From positions 248,001-312,000 of the forward strand of contig CAVVIK010000006.1 of the NCBI GenBank assembly GCA_963748315.1: a stretch of DNA of 64,000 nucleotides, read 5' to 3'. Made by a program: the position numbers and the translations under genes. Shown here in pieces: positions 44,101-52,729 of the stretch (position 1 is its first letter; each line of letters opens with the position of its first letter). The DNA comes from DASPHG01 sp963748315. Its GTDB lineage: Bacteria; Actinomycetota; Thermoleophilia; Solirubrobacterales; Thermoleophilaceae. A model generated the notes under the pieces. That model did no database searches. It had not been told where the DNA came from and saw only the letters and a program-made list of their open reading frames with translations.

Positions 44101-46444
44101 AGATGCGCCGGCCGTCGCGGCCGTGCCCTCGCTCGACAAGGCGCCGCCGGTCCTCGTGGCCGCCAAGACAGGCGACCTCTCGACCCCGAGCGTCGGCAAC
44201 GTCCCTAACGGGACGATCGACGCCGTCCTCACCACCTTCTCGGAGCCGATCTCGCATTCGGTTGACGCGATGTCGCCCTTCTCGCTGAACGTCGCCGGCC
44301 GCACCGAGACGAGCGTCGAGGGCGACTCGGGCCCGGGCGACAGGACGCTGTACGTGCGGGTCGACGAGTCGGCGAACCCGGACGGCGGCGAGACGCCGAA
44401 CGTCTCCGTGCTTTCGGTCGGCCTGGCCGCGGATCACATCAAGGACCAGGCGCTCGTTCCGAACGAGGCCGAGGTGATGACCTTCACCGGGACGACCGAC
44501 GAGGTCCGCCCCATCCTGATGTCGGCTCAACTTGGCGAGCGCCCCGGCGGAAGCGGGTGCACAAAGGACCCGGTTGCCGGAATCGACGGACAGGTGGACT
44601 GCGTGGTGACCACCTGGTCGGAGGACGTCGTGCACGCCGGTGACGCCGACGGGACCTACTCGCTGTCGTCGAGCTACGTGGGGTGGCCGATCGCTGGCGG
44701 TGGAATCGGCGCGCAGGGCCCGTCGACGACGCTCGAGCTTCCGCTGACGGTCGACACCGAGCCGGACCGCGACCGGTCGAACACGACCATCACTTACAAC
44801 TCGGCTGTCGACGAGCCCGTGGTTGACGCCGCCGTTCCGTCGAACGACGCCCTCGACGGCACAGTCAATGCCGCTGCGGCCTGTAAGGACACCGGCCGCG
44901 AGCCGAACGACGCTTTCAACGACACGACCCACCAAGCGCTACTACCGCTGTCGCCGGCATTCGAGCGCAAGTGCGCCTTCGACGACGACTGGTTCCGAGT
45001 GACTGAGACGGCAAGCGGCCACCTCGAAGTCTCGACACGGCCTGTTGCCGGCATCGACACGAAGCTCGCGCTCTTCGACGGAGGCGGTGCGCCCGTGCTC
45101 GGCGGCGCTGAGGAAGATGGCGCGGCGGGTGAGGTGGACCGGCTGACGTTCAGCGGCCTCGGCGCGGGCACGTATTGGGCCCGTGTCCAGGCCGACGACA
45201 GTGGCACCCCTCAGGAGGGCCCGTACTGCCTCGTCTACTCCAACGTCCTGAACGAGCCCGCCAGCTGCGGCCCGCTCGCCGGCCAGATCGTCTTCACCGA
45301 GGCCGGCTTCGGCAGCGACAAGTTCCTCGAGATCAAGAACGACGCCGAGGTGCCGGTCGAGATGCAGGGCGCGAGCGCGAAGGTCGTGGTCGGAACGGGT
45401 GGCACCCAGCGCGAGTGCTGGCTAGTCATGCCGTCGGTTGACGACGAATCGATCCTCGCCCCGGACGAGCACGTCCTGATCGACGACTCGAACACGGCCG
45501 ACTCGTTCGGGTGCACAACCGACGATCCGACCGATCCGAGCGACCCGATCGAGCCGCCGGTGATCGCTTCACTCGATCCAGCCGGCGAGCGGATCGAGAT
45601 GTTCGCCAACGGCGCGATCGACACGGTCCCGCTCCAAGGCGTGATCACCTCGACCGTCGCGGCGCACCACTCGCTCCAGTTCGTTGAGACGACGGTCGAT
45701 GAGGACCACCAGGCGAACGACCTCGTCGCGACCCGCTGGTGCCGTACGTTCGCGGCGGACACGAAGGGCGCCGCCGGCGACGGCTGCGACGAGTACCGCA
45801 TCAACGAGGTGCTGTGGCGGCCGACGAACATGGCGGCGACATCTGACGGCCGCGCATTCGTCGAGATCGCGGGCAACATCCCCGCGCTCGCGAGCTCCGA
45901 GCTGCTCGGCGGCTGGGTGGTGCGCGGCGTCAACGGCCTCACTGGCGAGGGCACTTCCGACTTCGTGCTGGCTTCGACCGCGAGCCCGCGCTCGAACGGC
46001 ACGTACGTGATCGCCGACGGCGTAGCCGGGGTGACCCAGGTATCCCAGAAGGACGTGATCTGGGACTCGCTCGACCTGAACTCGACGTCGTGGCCAACGG
46101 CTTGCGCGGCCCCGCCCTCGCCGTGTCCACCCCCGCGCGGCCTGCAGCTCCTGCGGCCGGACCCGCCGAGCTCGCCGCCGTGCCCCGGCTCCGTGGACGC
46201 GTTCGGATGGACGACGACCGCCCAGGGCTTCAGCACGCCCTTCGACGACCTGCGCAGCTGCCCGGGCCTCGAGGGCCAGGAGTACACGACCAGCACGGTG
46301 GGGTGGAGCGCGGCACGCGACAACCTCTCGAGCGTGGCCGACACGACGTACAACGCGAGCAACGACACCACGAACAACAAGATCGACTTCTGCCCGCAGA
46401 CGACGCCGAACCCGGCCGCGCTGAACATCCGCCCGAACTGCTGA
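41186..46444 (+). CDS. Large secreted repeat protein with DxDxDG Ig-like repeats and lamin-tail domains
   Basis: A 1,752-residue secreted protein with an N-terminal signal peptide (RCLSAVFAALVGLLAAAPAHAA). About eleven repeats of ~105-115 residues follow. Each starts with a calcium-loop-like D-x-D-x-D/N-G-x-x-D segment (GDGDADGELDS, DVDDDGRLDRL) and FSEPV/WSEPL, and ends at DAAGN or GLEPAQ, like bacterial Ig-like adhesion or SwmB-type repeats. Near 44.9-45.2 kb is a pre-peptidase C-terminal-like module (DDDWFRVTETASG...GAGTYWARVQ). The last ~400 residues hold two lamin-tail-like modules (VFTEAGFGSDKFLEIKN and EYRINEVLWRPT). No sortase motif or terminal membrane anchor is seen. The GTG at 41186 is used; a TTG at 41198 is possible. 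Confidence 0.8.
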   Translation: MLPTLNKRCLSAVFAALVGLLAAAPAHAAPSPKVKAAFPVDSDHDGHVDAVSLKWSKKVKSGADTAAPFAFKVRGYRVTSVGSVRGKRQQLRVAERPECDTGGSVRLAFRPRKGAVSIRGARKHKLDMRRLGVPTPRITCAVTLDSNSNGRIDGVRVTYSREVKSDAQTRGRFLFSVAGYSIKAVKAARGRFVEIDVAEHAVPDSGAHPAVGYLRPTKRKLRRYAVRVNKKTDAFSGSYQSTRDGVSPQLISGRTGDADADGLLDAMTVRFSEPVTAAGSTGLAVLGMVVRPNAQVSGADVALSLVENTARGDALPGTWVAGPGITDLAGNSALHTAVWPSDGAAPVMTSAVTQDATGSAGRLDAVTVTFSEPIAHARDAYGRYPFLLGGRAVSSVEAASGRTVQVRIAEAAAPDTGERPGVRYLPGSGVPVTDSAGNEAVQGFVSAVDGVAPVLVSALTGDGDSDGKIGSLVFQFSEDVVHGAEAPGSSFAVAGYSVTAAGAANDDEVALTLTEKPAADSGARPTVTYTRDGVQDVRDAAGNLTVSSSRTAGDGARPVLLTASTADVDDDGRLDRLASTWSEPLTHADDTSAPFAVSASGFSVSRVRAASGANLSIDLTEPSGYNTGSKPAVTYLGGSARIRDAVGLEPAQKTWAGLTVDALDPRVISATTGDGDADGELDSIAVRFSESVVHAQEATPGSFTAGAFTISSAEAAVGDSVELKLLQSGTPDTGARPAVSYTPDGTEDVRDATGNFADAASIAQATDGARPALLSAATEDVDDNGRLDRLSTGWSEPLSHADDSTAPFPLSAEGFAVARVHAAVGQTLDIDLTEPAGADTGSAPDLTYASGADPIRDVAGLEPAQVAHSGLTRDALPPRRVSTATADTDVDGKLDAIEIEWSEDVTGATGTAPFTVAGRTLGANATFDDAITRVPFAEDPAQYDTHDTPQVSYDDVAGDLHDVAEGTGDTTEDAPAVAAVPSLDKAPPVLVAAKTGDLSTPSVGNVPNGTIDAVLTTFSEPISHSVDAMSPFSLNVAGRTETSVEGDSGPGDRTLYVRVDESANPDGGETPNVSVLSVGLAADHIKDQALVPNEAEVMTFTGTTDEVRPILMSAQLGERPGGSGCTKDPVAGIDGQVDCVVTTWSEDVVHAGDADGTYSLSSSYVGWPIAGGGIGAQGPSTTLELPLTVDTEPDRDRSNTTITYNSAVDEPVVDAAVPSNDALDGTVNAAAACKDTGREPNDAFNDTTHQALLPLSPAFERKCAFDDDWFRVTETASGHLEVSTRPVAGIDTKLALFDGGGAPVLGGAEEDGAAGEVDRLTFSGLGAGTYWARVQADDSGTPQEGPYCLVYSNVLNEPASCGPLAGQIVFTEAGFGSDKFLEIKNDAEVPVEMQGASAKVVVGTGGTQRECWLVMPSVDDESILAPDEHVLIDDSNTADSFGCTTDDPTDPSDPIEPPVIASLDPAGERIEMFANGAIDTVPLQGVITSTVAAHHSLQFVETTVDEDHQANDLVATRWCRTFAADTKGAAGDGCDEYRINEVLWRPTNMAATSDGRAFVEIAGNIPALASSELLGGWVVRGVNGLTGEGTSDFVLASTASPRSNGTYVIADGVAGVTQVSQKDVIWDSLDLNSTSWPTACAAPPSPCPPPRGLQLLRPDPPSSPPCPGSVDAFGWTTTAQGFSTPFDDLRSCPGLEGQEYTTSTVGWSAARDNLSSVADTTYNASNDTTNNKIDFCPQTTPNPAALNIRPNC
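42541..43815 (+). repeat. Two-copy higher-order repeat inside the large secreted protein
   Basis: Repeats 5 and 6 (from about 42541) and repeats 7 and 8 (from about 43180) form two copies of an alternating pair. Type A has GDGDSDGK or GDGDADGE, then FSE-VVHA, and ends in DVRDA(A/T)GN. Type B has DVDDDGRLDRL or DVDDNGRLDRL, then WSEPL-HADD, and ends in GLEPAQ. The ~640-bp spacing and shared phrases indicate a duplication of the pair rather than of single repeats. Confidence 0.7.
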
Positions 46445-46726
46445 GCTAGCCTCCGCGGCCGCTATCGATCCCGCTTCCGTTCGAGGAAGCCCTAGCTGCC
46501 GCCGTAAACGGGCGCGGCTCGTCCCCAACAGAACCGGTTTCGGACCCCGAAGAGTCCGAACCACGCAATCCTGAGTACCCGGGGTGCTGCGCGTCGAAGC
46601 GGACGGCGATAGCGTCCCGGCCCGCTGACAATGGTGGCTACACTTCAGTTTGTGAAGTGGGTTGGGTTTGCAAGGTACATACCCGCCTATTTTGTATAGC
46701 GACCCAGGTACTAAGAAGGAGAGCCA
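46445..46726 (+). promoter_or_regulatory. Gap before thioredoxin gene with a candidate promoter
   Basis: This 282-bp gap is the longest non-coding stretch in the window. Near its end is a plausible sigma-70-type promoter, TTGCAA at 46668-46673 and TTGTAT at about 46692-46697 (18-base spacing), in a locally A/T-rich patch unlike the surroundings. AAGGAG follows about eight bases before the thioredoxin ATG. The 46445-46640 part shows no tRNA, terminator or other feature I can name. Confidence 0.45.
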
Positions 46727-47053
46727 ATGGCGGGCGACATCATCGAGGTGACGGACAACAACTTCGCGGCGGAGGTGCTGGAGTCCAGCGAGGCCGTGCT
46801 CGTGGACTTCTGGGCGCCGTGGTGCGGTCCGTGCCGGATCGTCGCCCCCCATCTCGAGGAGCTCAACAACGAGCGCCAGGACCTCCGCGTCGTGAAGCTG
46901 AACGTCGACGACAACCCGCAGACCGCCGCGCAGTACGGCGTGATGTCGATCCCGACGCTGATCCTCTTCAAGGGTGGCCAGGAGGCCAAGAAGATCATCG
47001 GCGCGCTGCCGAAGAAGCGGCTCGAGCAGGAGCTCGAGCCTGCGCTCGCCTAG
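46727..47053 (+). CDS. trxA: Thioredoxin
   Basis: A 108-residue thioredoxin with the redox-active site WCGPC at residues 32-36 inside VDFWAPWCGPCRIVAP, the cis-proline loop SIPTLILF, and the usual terminal helix. It reduces protein disulfides using thioredoxin reductase, which is not in the window. The start ATG is preceded by a good AAGGAG site and a candidate promoter. It is convergent with ileS and their TAG stops overlap in a CTAG palindrome. Confidence 0.95.
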   Translation: MAGDIIEVTDNNFAAEVLESSEAVLVDFWAPWCGPCRIVAPHLEELNNERQDLRVVKLNVDDNPQTAAQYGVMSIPTLILFKGGQEAKKIIGALPKKRLEQELEPALA

Positions 47054-50000
47054 CGCTTCTCGACGCTGATCCGCAGCTCGCGGCCGTCGATCGTTGCGGG
47101 CTCGCCCTCGGCGCCGTCCGTCTCGAGCGACGTCGCCAGTGTCTCCGTGGAGACGTAGGCCTCGTGCGCGCGGACGGCGGCGAGCAGGTCGTCGTCCCCG
47201 CCGAGGCGTAGCGCGATCCGATCCTCGACGTTCAGGCCGGCGCTCTTGCGCGCGGCCTGAACGGCGTGCACGACCTCGCGCGCGAGGCCCTCGCGGCGCA
47301 GCTCGTCGGTCAGCTCGAGGTTGAGCGCCACGGCGTGCGTGCCCGCGCGCTCCACCTGGTAGCCCTCGAGCGGCTGGAGCACCATTTGGACGTCGTCGGG
47401 ACCGAGCGCGTGCTCCTCGCCGTCAACGGACAGCCCCACGGCGTCGCCCTCGCGTAGCCGCTCTGCGACCTGTGCCGCATCGAGCGCGGCGACGGCCGCC
47501 GCCACCTGCGGCATGTGCTTGCCGAAGCGGGGCCCCAATGAGCGGTAGTTCGGCTTGAGCTCCCACTGCCCCAGCTCCTCGGCCTCCTCGACGAAGCGAA
47601 GCTCCTTGACGTTCAGCTCGTCGCGAACGAGGTCGCCAAAGCGCTCGATCGCCTGCCGCTCGCGCTCACCGGCGACGATGACCGCCTCGGCGAGCGGCTG
47701 GCGCACCTTGAGCTTGCCGTGCGCGCGCGCCGCACGGCCGAGCTCGACGGCATCGCGTGCGACAGCCATCTCCCACTCGAGCTCGGAGTCGCGCTTGCCC
47801 GGCTCGGGGAAGTCGCACAGGTGCACCGACGGCTCGGAGGCGTCGAGGTTGTCGTAGATCTCATCCGCGATGAAGGGCGTCAGCGGGGCGAGCAGCTTCG
47901 CGACCGTCACCAGGCACTCGCGCAGGGTCCAGAACGCACTCGGGTCGCCGTCCCAGAAGCGGCGCCGCGAGCGGCGCACGTACCAGTTCGACAGGTCGTC
48001 GACGAACTCCGCGATCGCGCGGCCGGAGGACGTCGTGTCGTAGTCCTCCATCCGCTCGATGACGACCTCCGTCGTCGCATGGAGCCGCGAGAGCGCCCAG
48101 CGGTCGAGGTCGGTTGGGCTCTCGGCGAGCGCGGGCTCGACGTCGCCCGCGTTCGCGTACAGCGCGTAGAAGCCGTAGGTGTTCCAGAGCGTCAGCATGA
48201 ACTGGCGCACCGACTCGCCGACCGTCTCGACCGAGAAGCGGTAGCCGTCCCACGGCTGCTTCGAGGTGAAGTAGTACCAGCGAAAGGCGTCCGCCCCGTG
48301 GAGGTCGAGCACGTCCCACGGGTTCACGATGTTGCCGCGCGACTTCGACATCTTCCGACCCTCTGGATCGAGGATCAGGCCAAGGCACAGCACGGTCTCG
48401 TACGACGAGCGGCCGAACAGCATCGTGGAGATCGCGAGCAGCGAGTAGAACCAGCCGCGCGTCTGGTCGAGCGCCTCGCAGATGTAGTCGGCGGGGAAGC
48501 GCTGGTCGAAGCGCTCCTGGTTCTCGAAGGGCGCATGCCACTGCGCGAACGGCATCGACCCCGAGTCCCACCAGACGTCGATCAGCTCGGGCACGCGGCG
48601 CATCTCCGCGCCGCAGTCGGGGCACGCGAACGTGACCTCGTCGACGTAGGGCCTGTGCATGTCCTCGGGCGGCTCGGCCCCCAGCTCGCTCAGCTCCGCC
48701 CGCGACCCGACGCAGTGCACGTGCTCCCCGTCGGCCGTGCATCGCCACACAGGGAGCGGCGTGCCCCAATAGCGGTCGCGCGAGAGCGCCCAGTCCACGT
48801 TGCCCTCGAGCCATTTGCCCATGCGGCCGTGCTTGATGTGGTCCGGGTACCAGTTGATCGCCTCGTTGTTCGCGAGCAGCTCATCCCTGACGGCCGTCGT
48901 CTTCACGTACCACGAGCGCTTGGCGTAGTAGATGAGCGGCGTGTCGCAGCGCCAGCAATGCGGATACGAGTGCAGGTAGCGCTCCGAGCGGAAGACGCGG
49001 CCGCGCTCGTCGAGCGCCTCGATCACCCGCGCGTCGGCGTCACGCACGTGGACGCCGGCGAACTCGCCCATGCGGTCGTCGAAGGTCCCGTCCGGTAGCA
49101 CCGGGTTGTGGACCGTTACGCCGTTCTCGACCGCGACCCGGAAGTCGTCCTCGCCGAAGGCGGCGCCCGTATGGACGACACCCGTGCCGTCCTCGAGGCT
49201 GACGAAGTCGCCCGCAAGCACGGTGTGGCCGCGCTCGCCATAGTCGGTCAGGTAGTCGAACGGCGGCTCGTAGCGCATCCCGAGCAGCTCCTCGCCCTTC
49301 ATCTCCGCGACCGTCTCGTACCCCTCGCCCAGCACGCGCTCCGCGAGCGTCTTGGCGAGGATCAGCTCCTCGCCGTCACGGCGGGCGCGGACGTAGTCGG
49401 CCGCGGGATCGACCACGAGCGCCGCGTGCGGCAGGAGCGTCCACGGCATCGTCGTCCACGCGAGGAACGAGACGCCCTCCTGTCCGTCGATCGGGAAGCG
49501 GACGTAGAGCGACGGGTCCTCGACCTCGCGGTAGCCGAGTGACACCTCGTGCGAGGACAGCCCCGTCCCGCAGCGGGTGCAATACGGGACGACCTTGTGC
49601 CCCTCGTAGAGAAGACCCTTCTTCCAGACCTCCTTGAGTGACCACCAGACGGATTCGATGTAGTCGTCGTTGAGCGTGAAATACGCGTCGTCGGTGTCGA
49701 CCCAGAACGCGATCCGCTCCGTCAGCCGAGCCCACTCGTCGATGTACTCGAGGACCGACTCGCGGCACTGCTGGTTGAACTCGGCCACCCCGTAGCGCTC
49801 GATGTCGTCCTTGTGGTGGAAGCCGAGCTTCCGCTCGATTTGAAGCTCGACCGGGAGGCCGTGGCAGTCCCAGCCGCCCTTGCGGTGAACCTGGTTGCCG
49901 CGCATCGTCTTGAAGCGCGGGAAGACGTCCTTGAACACGCGGCTGAGCACGTGGTGCGAGGCGGGCGGGCCATTCGCCGTGGGCGGGCCCTCGTAGAAGA

Positions 50001-50130
50001 CGAACTCAGGACACCCCTCGCGGCGCCGCACCGATTCGTGGAAGACGTCCCGCTCGCGCCAGCGCTCGAGGATCCCGAGCTCAAGCTCGGGAAACGACTG
50101 GGAGGGATCGACCGACCGGTAGCGGGCCAT
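47050..50130 (-). CDS. ileS: Isoleucyl-tRNA synthetase (type 2, eukaryote-like)
   Basis: A 1,026-residue class I aminoacyl-tRNA synthetase that charges tRNA-Ile. The HIGH-type site is GPPASHHVLSR near residue 55; KMSKS is near residues 593-597 (DPEGRKMSKSRGN). The editing domain includes FLAWTTMPWTL and GTGVVHTGAAFGEDDF. Zinc-type cysteines occur in YCTRCGTGLSS and in a CPDCG insert, and the C-terminal anticodon-binding region includes NLELTDELRREGLAREVVH. The last features mark the IleS2 branch, which resembles eukaryotic enzymes and is usually less sensitive to mupirocin. It is divergent from the epimerase gene with about 27 bp between, and convergent with thioredoxin. Confidence 0.96.
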   Translation of the reverse strand: MARYRSVDPSQSFPELELGILERWRERDVFHESVRRREGCPEFVFYEGPPTANGPPASHHVLSRVFKDVFPRFKTMRGNQVHRKGGWDCHGLPVELQIERKLGFHHKDDIERYGVAEFNQQCRESVLEYIDEWARLTERIAFWVDTDDAYFTLNDDYIESVWWSLKEVWKKGLLYEGHKVVPYCTRCGTGLSSHEVSLGYREVEDPSLYVRFPIDGQEGVSFLAWTTMPWTLLPHAALVVDPAADYVRARRDGEELILAKTLAERVLGEGYETVAEMKGEELLGMRYEPPFDYLTDYGERGHTVLAGDFVSLEDGTGVVHTGAAFGEDDFRVAVENGVTVHNPVLPDGTFDDRMGEFAGVHVRDADARVIEALDERGRVFRSERYLHSYPHCWRCDTPLIYYAKRSWYVKTTAVRDELLANNEAINWYPDHIKHGRMGKWLEGNVDWALSRDRYWGTPLPVWRCTADGEHVHCVGSRAELSELGAEPPEDMHRPYVDEVTFACPDCGAEMRRVPELIDVWWDSGSMPFAQWHAPFENQERFDQRFPADYICEALDQTRGWFYSLLAISTMLFGRSSYETVLCLGLILDPEGRKMSKSRGNIVNPWDVLDLHGADAFRWYYFTSKQPWDGYRFSVETVGESVRQFMLTLWNTYGFYALYANAGDVEPALAESPTDLDRWALSRLHATTEVVIERMEDYDTTSSGRAIAEFVDDLSNWYVRRSRRRFWDGDPSAFWTLRECLVTVAKLLAPLTPFIADEIYDNLDASEPSVHLCDFPEPGKRDSELEWEMAVARDAVELGRAARAHGKLKVRQPLAEAVIVAGERERQAIERFGDLVRDELNVKELRFVEEAEELGQWELKPNYRSLGPRFGKHMPQVAAAVAALDAAQVAERLREGDAVGLSVDGEEHALGPDDVQMVLQPLEGYQVERAGTHAVALNLELTDELRREGLAREVVHAVQAARKSAGLNVEDRIALRLGGDDDLLAAVRAHEAYVSTETLATSLETDGAEGEPATIDGRELRISVEKR

Positions 50131-50157
50131 GAGGCGCGGATTCTAGGATCAGCTTCG

Positions 50158-51102
50158 ATGAGCGCAGTGGCTGTCACCGGCGCGGCGGGCTTCATCGGCA
50201 CGGCCGTGTGCCGCCGGCTCGTGGCCGAGGGCCACGACGTGATCGGCGTGGACGTCGCCGCGACCGCCGCCGGGCGAGTCGCCCAGACCGGCGCGCAGTT
50301 CCGCCCAGCCGACGTCGCCGACCGGGGCGCCGTGCGCGGCGCGCTCGACGGCGCGGAGCTCGTGGTCCACACCGCCGCGCTCCTCCCGGGGCCCGGCAAC
50401 GGCATGGCGGACTCGGTGCGGGTGAACGTCGGCGGAACCGAGAACGTCTGCATCTCCGCCCGCGACGCCGGGGTCAAGCGCGTGGTCCACCTCTCGTCGG
50501 TCGCGGCGTGGGGATACGACTTCAGGACGGACATCACCGAGGACGAGCCGCTTGCGACGCACTCTCCGCATCCGTACATCGCCACGAAGGCCGCGTCGGA
50601 GCACGTCGCGCGCAAGCACGGCGCGACCATCGTGAAGCCGGGCGACGTCTACGGGCCGGAGTCGCAGCCGTGGGCGGTGATCCCGTTCGAGCTGATCAAG
50701 TCCGGGCGCGCGGCGCTCCCGATGAAGGGGCGCGGGATCATCACGCTCGTCTACGTCGACGATCTCGTGGACTGCATCTACCGCGCGCTCACCCTGCCCG
50801 AGGGCGAGCGCGGCATCTTCACCGCCTGGGACGGCAGCCCGGTCACGGCCAAGGAGTTCTTCGACCACTACTCACGGATGCTCGGCAAGAAGGGTGTCCG
50901 GACGGCACCGGCCGGCCTGCTGCGGCCGCTGATGCGGGTGACGCCCGGCGTCAATCCCGACGACCTGATCTTCCTGATGCGACGGGCCGTGTATCCGAAC
51001 GCGCGCGCCCGCGAGGTGCTCGGATGGGAGCCACGCGTCACACTCGAGGAAGGCATGGCGCGCACCGAGGACTGGCTACGGGAGGTGGGGCTCTTCCAGT
51101 GA
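50158..51102 (+). CDS. NAD-dependent epimerase/dehydratase
   Basis: A 314-residue extended short-chain dehydrogenase with the NAD-binding VTGAAGFIGTAVCRRL, VVHTAALLPGPG, the catalytic serine region VHLSSVAAWGYD, a Y-x3-K in PYIATKAASEH, and a substrate-side TLVYVDDLVDCIYRAL. It resembles UDP-sugar epimerases and 3-beta-hydroxysteroid-dehydrogenase-like sugar reductases; the specific substrate is unknown. The ATG at 50158 is chosen because it begins directly with the Rossmann strand. Its TGA shares one base with the start codon of the DAHP synthase gene (TGATG), so the two are translationally coupled. Confidence 0.85.
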   Translation: MSAVAVTGAAGFIGTAVCRRLVAEGHDVIGVDVAATAAGRVAQTGAQFRPADVADRGAVRGALDGAELVVHTAALLPGPGNGMADSVRVNVGGTENVCISARDAGVKRVVHLSSVAAWGYDFRTDITEDEPLATHSPHPYIATKAASEHVARKHGATIVKPGDVYGPESQPWAVIPFELIKSGRAALPMKGRGIITLVYVDDLVDCIYRALTLPEGERGIFTAWDGSPVTAKEFFDHYSRMLGKKGVRTAPAGLLRPLMRVTPGVNPDDLIFLMRRAVYPNARAREVLGWEPRVTLEEGMARTEDWLREVGLFQ

Positions 51103-52121
51103 TGGTCGTGATGACACCCCAGGCGACCGAGGCGGAGATCGCCGCGGTCGTCGAGAAGCTCGAGGCACGCGGCGTCCACGCGAAGGTGATGCCGGGCGAG
51201 CTCACGACGGCGATCGGAGCGATCGGCGATCCCGAAGGCGTGCGCGATATGGGCCTCGAGGGGATGCCGGGCGTGGACCAGGTCATCCCGATCTCGCGGC
51301 CGTACAAGCTGGCGTCGAGCGAGCTGTCGCACTACGAGCCGACCACGTTCGAGGTCGACGGCCGGCGCGTGGGCGGTGGCCAGACGTTCTGCCTCATCGC
51401 CGGGCCGTGCACGGTCGAGAGCCGCGAGCAGACGCTCGCGGTAGCCGACGCCGTGAGCAAGGGCAACGCATCGATGATGCGCGGCGGCGCGTTCAAGCCC
51501 CGCACGTCCCCGTTCGCCTTCCAGGGGCTCGGGCTCGACGCGCTCGAGATCCTCAGAGAGGCGCGCGAGGCGACCGGCCTGCCGATCGTGACCGAGCTGA
51601 CCGATGTCGCCAACGGCGAGGCACTCGCGGAGGTCGCGGACGTCATTCAGGTCGGCGCCCGCAACATGCAGAACTACCGGCTGCTCGAGCTCGTCGGGAA
51701 GCTCGGCAAGCCGGTGCTCCTGAAGCGCGGCCTGTCGTCGACCCTCGACGAGCTGCTGCAGGCCGCCGATTACATCCTCAAGGAGGGGAACGACGAGCTG
51801 ATGCTGTGCGAGCGCGGCATCCGCACGTTCGAGACCGCGACCCGCTTCACGCTCGACCTCGGCGGTGTCGCGTACCTGAAGCTGCACACCCACCTGCCGG
51901 TGATCGTCGACCCCTCACACGCGGCCGGCGACCGGCGCCTCGTGGAACCGCTGTCGCGGGCCGCCGCGGCGATCGGGGCGGACGGGATCATCGTCGAGGT
52001 CGCGGAGGACCCCGAAGCCGCCCTCTGCGACGGGCCGCAGCAGCTCTACGCGCGCGACTTCGGCCGCTTCTCCCAGTCCGTCGCCGCGCACGCCGCGCTG
52101 CTCGACAAGCGCCTAGCCTGA
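51102..52121 (+). CDS. 3-Deoxy-7-phosphoheptulonate synthase (DAHP synthase, class I-beta)
   Basis: A 339-residue first enzyme of the shikimate pathway, condensing erythrose-4-phosphate and phosphoenolpyruvate. The N-terminal ~75 residues form an ACT/ferredoxin-like regulatory domain (EAEIAAVVEKLEARGVHAKVM). The catalytic barrel has AGPCTVESREQTL, MRGGAFKPRTSPFAFQG, GARNMQNYRLL, LLKRGLSSTLDELL, CERGIRTFE and THLPVIVDPSHAAGDR, with the metal-binding residues of this class. This domain layout resembles the Thermotoga-type enzyme regulated by aromatic amino acids. The start ATG overlaps the preceding stop by one base. Its end overlaps the convergent SGNH-like gene by 9 bp. Confidence 0.93.
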   Translation: MVVMTPQATEAEIAAVVEKLEARGVHAKVMPGELTTAIGAIGDPEGVRDMGLEGMPGVDQVIPISRPYKLASSELSHYEPTTFEVDGRRVGGGQTFCLIAGPCTVESREQTLAVADAVSKGNASMMRGGAFKPRTSPFAFQGLGLDALEILREAREATGLPIVTELTDVANGEALAEVADVIQVGARNMQNYRLLELVGKLGKPVLLKRGLSSTLDELLQAADYILKEGNDELMLCERGIRTFETATRFTLDLGGVAYLKLHTHLPVIVDPSHAAGDRRLVEPLSRAAAAIGADGIIVEVAEDPEAALCDGPQQLYARDFGRFSQSVAAHAALLDKRLA

Positions 52122-52712
52122 GGGGCCGTTCGCCCAGCGCAACGAGCGCCTGATGAAGCGCACGTAGTTCGTGACCCCCGTGTACGTCAAATGAATCCCG
52201 TCGCCGCCGAACCAGCTGCCGTGACCGCGGCTGTAGTCGACCCAGTCGATCAGCTTGATCCTGCGCGGGTGCGCGCGCGCGGCGGCACGGATGCGGTGCG
52301 CGTCGCCACCGTAGCTGCCACCACCGGGCTCGCGCGGGGTGACGATCGCGAGCACATGGTTCTTGCCGAGCATCCGGCGCGTATGACCGATGTCGTCGCG
52401 CGTGATGAGCCAGTTCGTGCCGAGCGCCATCACGACGAGGCGCGGCAAGCGGTGCAGGCGCTTCTTGCGCCGGATGATCGCCTCCCCCTGCCGCCACTGC
52501 CGGCACCCCTGAGCGTTCACGTTGAAGCCCTTGCGCGCCAGCGGATGGACCGCAAGGAGCATCACGGAGTCGCCGATCGCGAGGGGCGGCGGGCCCTCCG
52601 AGACGTTCCTCTTCGCACTAGCGGTTTGGACGTAGCCGCACCCCGCGTGAGCGGCAGCGGGGATTGCCACCAGAACCCCGGCGGCAGCCACGATCGGGGC
52701 AAGGCGTCGCAT
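52113..52712 (-). CDS. Secreted SGNH-hydrolase-like protein
   Basis: A 199-residue protein with a signal peptide (AAAGVLVAIPAAAHAG). The SGNH pattern is present: block I LAIGDSVMLL with the catalytic serine, a glycine/asparagine block VVMALGTNWLITRDD, and the terminal GDGIHLTYTGVTNYV with Asp-x2-His. This family includes OatA-type peptidoglycan O-acetyltransferase partner domains and carbohydrate esterases. The divergent gene 17 bp away encodes an MBOAT acyltransferase, and a second SGNH protein follows that, so an O-acylation role on a surface polymer is likely. It overlaps the end of the DAHP synthase gene by 9 bp. Confidence 0.8.
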   Translation of the reverse strand: MRRLAPIVAAAGVLVAIPAAAHAGCGYVQTASAKRNVSEGPPPLAIGDSVMLLAVHPLARKGFNVNAQGCRQWRQGEAIIRRKKRLHRLPRLVVMALGTNWLITRDDIGHTRRMLGKNHVLAIVTPREPGGGSYGGDAHRIRAAARAHPRRIKLIDWVDYSRGHGSWFGGDGIHLTYTGVTNYVRFIRRSLRWANGPSG

Positions 52713-52729
52713 CGGCGGGGGGAAGCCTA

